This document shows, in pieces, positions 5,900-10,573 of a stretch of DNA of 10,573 bases (the first letter of the stretch is position 1; each line of letters starts with the position of its first letter). The notes under the pieces are model-generated. The model ran no database searches. It saw nothing but the letters and a program-made list of their open reading frames with translations, and was not told where the DNA came from. Location of the stretch: NCBI GenBank assembly GCA_946612175.1, contig CAMOEO010000077.1, positions 1 through 10,573 of the forward strand. The letters are read 5' to 3'. A program made the position numbers and the translations under genes. Source of the DNA: an uncultured Verrucomicrobiota bacterium. Lineage in GTDB: Bacteria > Verrucomicrobiota > Kiritimatiellia > RFP12 > UBA3636.

Positions 5900-8241
5900 G
5901 GCATTATTTGGATTCCGGTGGGGATTGTTGGTCTGTATCGGATGTAGAGTTCCGTGTTCGGCCCCTGATGCAAGGCGGGTCGCGAAAGATTTAGCGGAAA
6001 ACTCTCCGTCATTGCAGACGCCGGATTGGCGGGAAGGCAAGGGTTGCCGTCCAATTGGAGAGCCCGGATAAACGGATGCACGTCTTCTTCTCGATGCGAC
6101 GCCAGTCGCCATGTCTTGATCTTCGGCGATGGCGCGGCGAAATCTGCCGTCCCGGCGGCGATGGTGTTCGTGATGAGAGTTCCGTCTTCACGGTAGGTCG
6201 CCTGGTGACCATGTCTGCCGGGTACTGGAATGGAACGAATTTCGAATGCGGCACCATGATGCAGGTAATTTCCGGGATCGACGGGCTCCGGCTCGAACCA
6301 GTCCGCCTGACAGGCGACGGGAAGGGTCGCACCGCCGACACCGTTCGTTTCGAGCCGCGACGGCGGTGCCGGAAGCAATGCGGTCCAGGCCGTGTTCGTG
6401 GCGTTTCTGGCCGTCCAGGCGTCGAATTCGCGACGCGTCTCTGGAGCACAGACGACGATCCAGAGCCGGTCCATCGTCATCAGCGTGGACAGCCGGACAA
6501 GCTGGACGTGGATGACAATGGGAAAGAGGTCGTCCGGTTTGTCTCCGACATGGACGAACCGTCCGTCGAACGGCGCGCCGTCGACGAAGAGCCGGAGATC
6601 GTCGCGCCAGAGGGCGCATTCGGGGGCGAGATAGGATCCCAGATCGATGGAAAGTCCTTCCGACCAGACGAGGCCGACGCAATGGTCCGTCTCGTTGTCC
6701 ATCGGACTTGCCGTCAGGACGCGGACGAGGTTTCGGGAATGTTCGGCGACTCCGTCATGACGGAACCCGACGACGTCCAGGATGTTCGTAGCCGGCGGGC
6801 ATTGCGGACCGAACGTCTCGACCGACTCCTCCCTGCGAGGCAGATGGTCGGAGGAATCGTCCGGGTTGTGCGAGCTGACGCGGCAGGCTCCGACAACGTT
6901 CGTCTCGCCCGGATGGCAGCCGACGGGGGCAAAGGTCTTCTCGGTGACCACGAGAATATCTTCGTGTTCGTCCTTCCACCAGCAACGGACACGGCAGCCG
7001 CCGTCGGATTCGTAGGAGAAGACCGGAAGCGTCGGTCCGTCCGTGTCGACGAGTTCGTAGTTGACGGACCACATGTAGGGCGGTCGGGCGTTCCGGTTGG
7101 TCGCTTCGACCGTCAGGAGCGGTCCGTGGATTCGGCAATACGGATTTCCGTCGATTCCGATGCCTCGGGGCAGAAACCACATCTCGATTCCGTTGGGCGA
7201 CGGATTGTCCCGGACGAAGTCCCGTGAGGCGGGTTGCCTCCGGGCGGCGGGAATCGTTCCTGCAAGAACCGTTGTTCGTGAAACGGAGGTCGGAACGGCG
7301 TCAACGATGCCGCCATCCGCCAGACGAATCCGGTCCGTCTCGGTCCGCTGCCCCGATCGCGGCGACCACTCGGCCCGGAGCGCCGCCTTCCACAGCCCGG
7401 TTGCGCCGCCGCCCGACGGTTGCGGATCGAGCGAGACGCGGCGATCCGAATCTGAACCAAGCCGCAGGCGAAGCGCGAGGTTCGTGCAAGGCGGCAGCAG
7501 GATTGACTCGCTCCATCCGTCGCCCCACGACAGCACGGCATGGCGCGAGGAGGATACGGAGACGGTCACATCGTAGTTGGTCGCCGTCGGATCGGGAACG
7601 TCGATTCCCCACGGGAAGCCGTCCGAAGCGAATCCGTCGAAGATGAGAAGATCGGAGTTTTCCCAGATATCCGGGATTCCGTCGGCGTCCGAATCCGACT
7701 CGTCCGCGGCAAAGTCTGCCGGCGCGAGCGGGTCGAGGTCGGGGACGCCCGCTGCAAGCCCGGCGAGTTCCGTCGCGTCGTCGATGCCGTCGCCGTCGGT
7801 GTCCGCGCGGATCGGGTCGGTCTGGGCCTCGAACTCCGCGAGGTTCGCGAGCCCGTCGCCGTCGGGGTCGGCGTCCGCCGCGAAGCCGCGCGTGTGCGTC
7901 CACTTCTCCCAGCAGTCCGGAATGCCGCTTCCGTCCGCGTCCGTGGCGGGGTAGCCCATTGCGACGAACCACGCCGGCAGGTCCTCCGCCGGGATCGTTC
8001 GGACGATGCGCGGCGGCAGACGCAGCGGCGGCGCGTTCGTCTTTCCGCCGCCGAGCGCCGTCACGGCGAGAAGCCCGACAAGGACGATGGCCTGCACCGT
8101 CCGGCTCGCGCGGGCGAAGCGAACGAAGGGCTTCTTCCAGAACCGGGCCGTCCGCGCCGCCGCGTAGAACGCGAGCGAGGCGAACATTCCGCCGACGGAG
8201 GCGAAGAGAAGAAGTCGATCCAGGGGCGAAAGTCCGGCCAT
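5896..8241 (-). CDS. Membrane-anchored protein with calcium-binding (TSP3/EF-hand-like) loops and a large extracytoplasmic domain (781 aa)
   Basis: The start is the ATG at 8241, with GAGGTG 4 nt upstream. Two hydrophobic helices occupy about residues 7-29 and 49-66, and the loop between them is strongly basic (R30-R47). By the positive-inside rule both ends therefore face out and the long C-terminal part is extracytoplasmic. Four Asp-rich loops follow: D101 (DADGSGIPDCWE), D124 (DPDGDGLANLAEF), D147 (DTDGDGIDDATE) and D183 (DSDADGIPDIWE). These are thrombospondin type 3 / EF-hand-like calcium loops, here probably a rigid stalk. Residues ~220-781 are beta-rich, with tryptophans, scattered cysteines and nine Thr-Asn pairs, and match nothing I know. 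The stop overlaps the next gene's ATG, and the upstream gene ends 3 nt before this start. Likely a cell-surface or periplasm-facing anchor acting with its two secreted partners (inference). The 5' quarter is GC-rich; the remainder is less so. Confidence 0.85.
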   Translation of the reverse strand: MAGLSPLDRLLLFASVGGMFASLAFYAAARTARFWKKPFVRFARASRTVQAIVLVGLLAVTALGGGKTNAPPLRLPPRIVRTIPAEDLPAWFVAMGYPATDADGSGIPDCWEKWTHTRGFAADADPDGDGLANLAEFEAQTDPIRADTDGDGIDDATELAGLAAGVPDLDPLAPADFAADESDSDADGIPDIWENSDLLIFDGFASDGFPWGIDVPDPTATNYDVTVSVSSSRHAVLSWGDGWSESILLPPCTNLALRLRLGSDSDRRVSLDPQPSGGGATGLWKAALRAEWSPRSGQRTETDRIRLADGGIVDAVPTSVSRTTVLAGTIPAARRQPASRDFVRDNPSPNGIEMWFLPRGIGIDGNPYCRIHGPLLTVEATNRNARPPYMWSVNYELVDTDGPTLPVFSYESDGGCRVRCWWKDEHEDILVVTEKTFAPVGCHPGETNVVGACRVSSHNPDDSSDHLPRREESVETFGPQCPPATNILDVVGFRHDGVAEHSRNLVRVLTASPMDNETDHCVGLVWSEGLSIDLGSYLAPECALWRDDLRLFVDGAPFDGRFVHVGDKPDDLFPIVIHVQLVRLSTLMTMDRLWIVVCAPETRREFDAWTARNATNTAWTALLPAPPSRLETNGVGGATLPVACQADWFEPEPVDPGNYLHHGAAFEIRSIPVPGRHGHQATYREDGTLITNTIAAGTADFAAPSPKIKTWRLASHREEDVHPFIRALQLDGNPCLPANPASAMTESFPLNLSRPALHQGPNTELYIRYRPTIPTGIQIMP

Positions 8242-8244
8242 TCG

Positions 8245-8251
8245 TCACCTC
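8245..8251 (-). promoter_or_regulatory. Ribosome binding site for the 781-aa gene, overlapping the upstream stop codon
   Basis: The minus strand reads GAGGTGA, then four bases, then ATG. The TGA is the stop of the LamG-like gene, so termination and initiation share the same few bases, which fits coupled translation. Confidence 0.7.
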
Positions 8252-8976
8252 AGGATCAAGATCGTGGCGTAGAGGGCGCCCGGGTCCACCCCGAGCGCAC
8301 GAAGCCGGGCGGCGATGTCCGGTGGCGAATCGAAGTCGAGCCCCAGCCTCCATCGGAGAGAAAGATACGCGCGTAGCGCGTCCGCATCCTTCTCGGACGG
8401 TTCGCCGAAGCAGAACAACGTCTCGAAGACGCGACCCCGCCACGCGCGGCTCCACGCGGGCGTGGCGGGGTGTCCGCCAAGATAGAGGTCGTCCGCCGGC
8501 ACGGGCTCGGGGAATGAGATTTCGACGAGGTGCGGAGCCCCGTCCACCGGCATCGCCGCATCCGAGAGGCCGTCCACGGACACCGACACTGCGCCGAGGC
8601 AGTTGCTGGTCGAGAATCGCACCACGTCCCAGTCGAACGCGCGCGGGGCAAGCGCCGCGCCGACCGGCGCATCGAGAAGCGACGCCCACGGTCGCGCCTC
8701 GTTGCAGTCGGCCACGAACAGCACGCGCGCGACGGATCCCGTCGTGGCGGGGTCTAATGCAAGCGGAGACGCGACGCCGTTCGTGGCGGCGAACGACACC
8801 CCGCCACAATCCGCAAACGCCACCGCCCAGCCGTTCGTGGCGGGGTGGACGGCGACAAGCGCCGCATCGCCCCGCGTCGCGCGCCATTCCGCCCCGAAGA
8901 CCTCCGCGCGGAACTGCGCAACCTCCGCCGCGTGCGCGGCGGCGCAGAGAAGTAGAAACGGAAGAAGGCGCGTCAT
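8245..8976 (-). CDS. Secreted LamG-like (concanavalin-type fold) protein, first gene of the three-gene exported unit (243 aa)
   Basis: The start is the ATG at 8976, opening a signal peptide MTRLLPFLLLCAAAHA (cleavage near A16). C11 is not in a proper lipobox, so a lipoprotein is unlikely. The mature protein resembles the LamG / Laminin_G_3-like modules common in PVC secreted proteins: strands around FDWDVVRFSTSN and V-S-V-D-G, then A-D-D-L-Y-L-G-G-H-P and the terminal G-R-V-F-E-T-L-F-C-F ... E-K-D-A-D-A-L-R-A-Y-L-S-L-R-W-R-L-G-L (181-213). The last part is like the usual 'E-V-L-x-Y-x-x-x-L-S-D-A-E-R-x-x-x-x-x-Y-L-x-x-K-W-G' ending. LamG folds bind carbohydrate or protein. The family call is by eye, and the sequence is short for a full module. 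The gene carries five copies of GTGGCGGGGT (both orientations), several encoding Pro-Ala-Thr. A near-leaderless promoter precedes it, and the 781-aa gene follows after 3 nt. Confidence 0.8.
   Translation of the reverse strand: MTRLLPFLLLCAAAHAAEVAQFRAEVFGAEWRATRGDAALVAVHPATNGWAVAFADCGGVSFAATNGVASPLALDPATTGSVARVLFVADCNEARPWASLLDAPVGAALAPRAFDWDVVRFSTSNCLGAVSVSVDGLSDAAMPVDGAPHLVEISFPEPVPADDLYLGGHPATPAWSRAWRGRVFETLFCFGEPSEKDADALRAYLSLRWRLGLDFDSPPDIAARLRALGVDPGALYATILILR
8434..8471. repeat. 12-bp perfect inverted repeat inside the LamG-like gene
   Basis: ACCCCGCCACGC (8434-8445), a 14-nt spacer, then GCGTGGCGGGGT (8460-8471). All 12 pairs match and 11 or more are G-C or flank G-C pairs, so it would fold strongly in RNA. 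It consists of two facing copies of the dispersed decamer GTGGCGGGGT. It lies within coding sequence (around residues 169-181) and has no T-run. Confidence 0.75.
8434..8846. repeat. Cluster of five copies of the decamer GTGGCGGGGT
   Basis: Exact copies read on the plus strand at 8462-8471, 8744-8753 and 8837-8846, and on the minus strand at 8434-8443 and 8798-8807. Two more lie elsewhere in the window at 7943-7952 and 2365-2374, both on the plus strand. A related 13-mer, CCGTTCGTGGCGG, is exact at 4505-4517, 8777-8789 and 8831-8843. In four of the seven decamer copies the coding frame gives Pro-Ala-Thr; the other three are read in different frames or on the other strand. Confidence 0.7.
8797..8847. 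repeat. 11-bp perfect inverted repeat formed by two decamer copies
   Basis: CACCCCGCCAC (8797-8807) faces GTGGCGGGGTG (8837-8847) across a 29-nt spacer. It is a second inverted pair of the same decamer in the same gene. A further direct copy sits at 8744-8753. Confidence 0.7.
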
Positions 8977-8983
8977 GGGGACG

Positions 8984-9013
8984 ATTCTAGCAGAGGCGCT
9001 TCGTTCCTCGCAA
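8984..9013 (-). promoter_or_regulatory. Predicted promoter for the three-gene exported unit, giving a near-leaderless mRNA
   Basis: The minus strand reads TTGCGA (9013-9008, four of six bases match the consensus), an 18-nt spacer, then TAGAAT (8989-8984, five of six match TATAAT). The ATG at 8976 begins only 7 nt after the -10 box, so transcription would start at or next to the ATG. This agrees with the lack of any ribosome binding site before this gene. Confidence 0.55.
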
Positions 9014-9069
9014 GGCGGGGCTTCCGACGCGGGACGACGAGTCTGCAGGCCGAAACCCGCGGATGTCCG

Positions 9070-9375
9070 TCAGGCGTGGAAAGCCGAGGCGAAGAACGCG
9101 ACCATCGCCTCCCGCGTTTCCGCCCCGAAGGCGTAGCCGACGATCTCGTCACCAAAAGCCTTCGTCACGCCGGATTCCGAAACGACGATGCCGGAATCGT
9201 CGCCGCCCAGCTCGCCGCCGACCACGGTCTCCCTCCCGCCGTCCCGTTCCACCTTGAACCACAGTAGCGGCGTTCCCTCGAACCGCTCGCCGAGGTCCTT
9301 GCCCTCCACGACGTCCCTCTCGATCCCTTCGCCGACGAAACGGCAATGGGCATTTGCTTCTTCAATAGCTTTCAT
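9070..9375 (-). CDS. Small acidic protein of unknown function (101 aa)
   Basis: No family recognised. ATG at 9375, TGA at 9070-9072. The sequence is strongly acidic and Gly-rich in the middle (E-L-G-G-D-D-S-G), with alternating hydrophobic residues (PLLWFKVER, GIVVSESG) that suggest a small beta-rich cytosolic protein ending in a helix (EAMVAFFASAF). There is no signal peptide, membrane segment or nucleic-acid-binding motif. It starts 32 nt after the stop of the type I specificity gene, on the same strand, so the two may be co-transcribed; no convincing ribosome binding site precedes it. Its amino-acid make-up is balanced, unlike the Arg/Pro-rich shadows on the other strand, so I believe it is real. 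A link with restriction-modification is only suggested by position. Confidence 0.6.
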   Translation of the reverse strand: MKAIEEANAHCRFVGEGIERDVVEGKDLGERFEGTPLLWFKVERDGGRETVVGGELGGDDSGIVVSESGVTKAFGDEIVGYAFGAETREAMVAFFASAFHA

Positions 9376-9407
9376 TGATCTTGCATGCGTGTGATGTAGA
9401 TTGTGGC

Positions 9408-10573
9408 CTATTGAATAATTCCGAACATCGCGAGAATCGCGGCCTTGCGCGCCGCCGCGCCCGCAAGCGTTCCCTTCGCCGCCTCGATCGCCGCCTCCTG
9501 CGCTTTCACCGCCGCAACGACCTTCTTCTGCTCGGCAAGAGGAGGAAGCGTAACGCTCAACGCTTCAACTCGGTCTATCGAAGCTCGATAACTGCGCTTG
9601 AATCCGGCGGCGCGTCCCGCTTCTTCAAGTGCGTGGGCAAGAAAACGGGGAATGATGTCGCTCGCCTTGGCGCGAAGCACTCCGCAATGGTCTGTCGGGT
9701 AGAATGGCCGCTCCTTCGGCATGAACGAAACCATCCAATCACCATCAATTCCCCAAAGGACGGAATCGACGGAGAAATCCGAAAAAACCTTCAGCGGTTT
9801 GTCGATCATGCCAAACGGCTCGAACACGTTGGCGCTAAAAACAGGAATCGAATATTCGGACGAAACTTGCGTAGCGAGAACACGACGCCCGATCTGCAAA
9901 GAAAACCGACTTTTGTCGCCGAGTTTGCACACCTCTGATGCTTTTTTCGATGCAGTCGCAAACAAGTCGGCGATTTTCGTCTTGGCGGCCGCGATGGCCT
10001 TTTCCGCCCTGGCGCAGTCTGCATCCACCGTCGCGCATTCCTCCACCACCTGCCGCTGGACGAGAAGAGGAGGGAGAGGAAACGGAAACGACGGGATCGC
10101 CTGCTTGTCGCCGCGCGGCATTTTCATCCCCTTCCTGCCGGACATCATGTAATCGAAAAAGGCGTCCTGCTTGAGCAGAATGGCCGCGAAAGACGGAATG
10201 ACCGTCTTCGCGTCGTTGATGCGGAACACGAGAACGTCCGGCGAGCATCCGCCTTCCCGGTCCGCAAGCCAGGTCTTCCTGAGATACGGGCGGATGTTGG
10301 AAACGAGAATGTCGTCAGGCTTGTAATGGATGACGCTTTCGATGTCGGGCGTTCCGTCGTAGGGAACGACCCCGCCGCATTGCGGGAGCATGTTGTCGGT
10401 TGACACGTAGGAGTCGGCCGCGATGCTGTCGAAGGAAACGCGCTCGGTGACATAGGGCACCACGTCGCCGAGGCGGACGAGGGGGAACTTGCTTTCGACG
10501 CGCGCGACGGCGGCGGCTCCGGTGCGGATCTGGAGGTCGAAATCCACCGCGTCGAAGTCGAGGAGGTCGACGA
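9408..10573 (-). CDS. hsdS: Type I restriction-modification specificity subunit (HsdS), partial at the right edge; possibly the S part of an M-S fusion
   Basis: HsdS selects the DNA site for the type I methylase/nuclease complex through two target recognition domains (TRDs). Numbering from a GTG at 10547: TRD1 spans about 20-157, opening with K-F-P-L-V-R-L-G-D-V. The conserved F-P-L-P-P-L-L-V-Q-R-Q-V-V (156-168) and a helical spacer (170-200) follow. TRD2 spans about 205-330, then L-P-P-L-A-E-Q-K-K-V-V (334-344) and a final helix to residue ~372. This two-half layout is typical of the family. The frame is open to the window edge through V-D-L-L-D-F-D-A, and the segment (D-L-L-D-F-D-x-V-D-F-D-x-x-I) before TRD1 looks like the end of an HsdM rather than an S start. 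The GTG is therefore probably not the true start. Partner HsdR/HsdM sequences would lie to the right. It has no Thr-Asn pairs, unlike the exported proteins. Confidence 0.9.
   Translation of the reverse strand, partial: VDLLDFDAVDFDLQIRTGAAAVARVESKFPLVRLGDVVPYVTERVSFDSIAADSYVSTDNMLPQCGGVVPYDGTPDIESVIHYKPDDILVSNIRPYLRKTWLADREGGCSPDVLVFRINDAKTVIPSFAAILLKQDAFFDYMMSGRKGMKMPRGDKQAIPSFPFPLPPLLVQRQVVEECATVDADCARAEKAIAAAKTKIADLFATASKKASEVCKLGDKSRFSLQIGRRVLATQVSSEYSIPVFSANVFEPFGMIDKPLKVFSDFSVDSVLWGIDGDWMVSFMPKERPFYPTDHCGVLRAKASDIIPRFLAHALEEAGRAAGFKRSYRASIDRVEALSVTLPPLAEQKKVVAAVKAQEAAIEAAKGTLAGAAARKAAILAMFGIIQ

Noticed and set aside
5900..6112. N-terminal extension of the 241-aa gene
   Set aside because: It lies inside the 781-aa gene in another frame; the signal peptide begins at 5899.
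6055..7227. 390-aa plus-strand open frame
   Set aside because: Antisense to the 781-aa gene; Arg/Asp/Val-rich with no recognisable domain.
8434..8847. CRISPR array
   Set aside because: The repeat unit is only 10-13 bp, occurs in both orientations with irregular spacing, and lies within coding sequence.
1..10573. tRNA, rRNA, insertion sequence or riboswitch
   Set aside because: No cloverleaf, rRNA core, transposase motif or terminal inverted repeats could be recognised on either strand.

Overview
The window reads as a high-GC bacterial chromosome, most likely from the PVC superphylum and possibly a Kiritimatiellota-type organism. This is inferred from style: large exported proteins rich in Ala/Arg/Pro, calcium-loop (thrombospondin type 3-like) repeats of the form DxDxDG(I/L)xDxWE, LamG-like secreted proteins, and an unusual excess of Thr-Asn pairs. 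No rRNA or other phylogenetic marker is present, so the placement is tentative. Every gene that can be supported lies on the minus strand. The long open frames on the plus strand are antisense shadows of GC-rich coding sequence.

Layout in transcription order, right to left. (1) 10573-9408: specificity (HsdS) part of a type I restriction-modification system, running off the right edge. The residues before its first possible start look like the tail of an HsdM, so an M-S fusion is possible. (2) 9375-9070: a small acidic protein of unknown function just downstream. (3) 8976-5174: a compact three-gene unit. It encodes a LamG-like secreted protein (243 aa), a two-helix membrane-anchored protein with four calcium-type loops and a long extracytoplasmic region (781 aa), and a small secreted protein (241 aa). 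The genes are coupled by a 3-nt gap and an ATGA overlap, behind a promoter that would give an almost leaderless mRNA. (4) 5192-4706: two remnants of one DUF262/HNH nuclease (GmrSD-like family), the extreme N-terminus and the C-terminal HNH domain, with the middle deleted and a nonsense codon before the HNH. (5) 4581-143: two exported, TPR-like proteins (731 and 748 aa), which are tandem paralogues coupled by an ATGA overlap and have their own promoter at about 4654-4681. (6) 142-1: a 5'-truncated piece of an alpha/beta-hydrolase resembling the CE15 (glucuronoyl esterase) family. It sits directly after and in frame with the TAG stop of the 748-aa gene, and that stop occupies the place of the nucleophile serine.

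Functionally the window holds two exported-protein operons flanked by defence genes (type I RM, and a decayed DUF262/HNH). The two most unusual signals are sequence-level. One is a decamer (GTGGCGGGGT) found seven times, five of them within about 410 bp and arranged as inverted pairs. The other is a strong, synonymously encoded Thr-Asn bias limited to the exported proteins. The three-gene exported unit has no family I can name beyond its LamG-like and calcium-loop parts, and is the best candidate here for an undescribed system.
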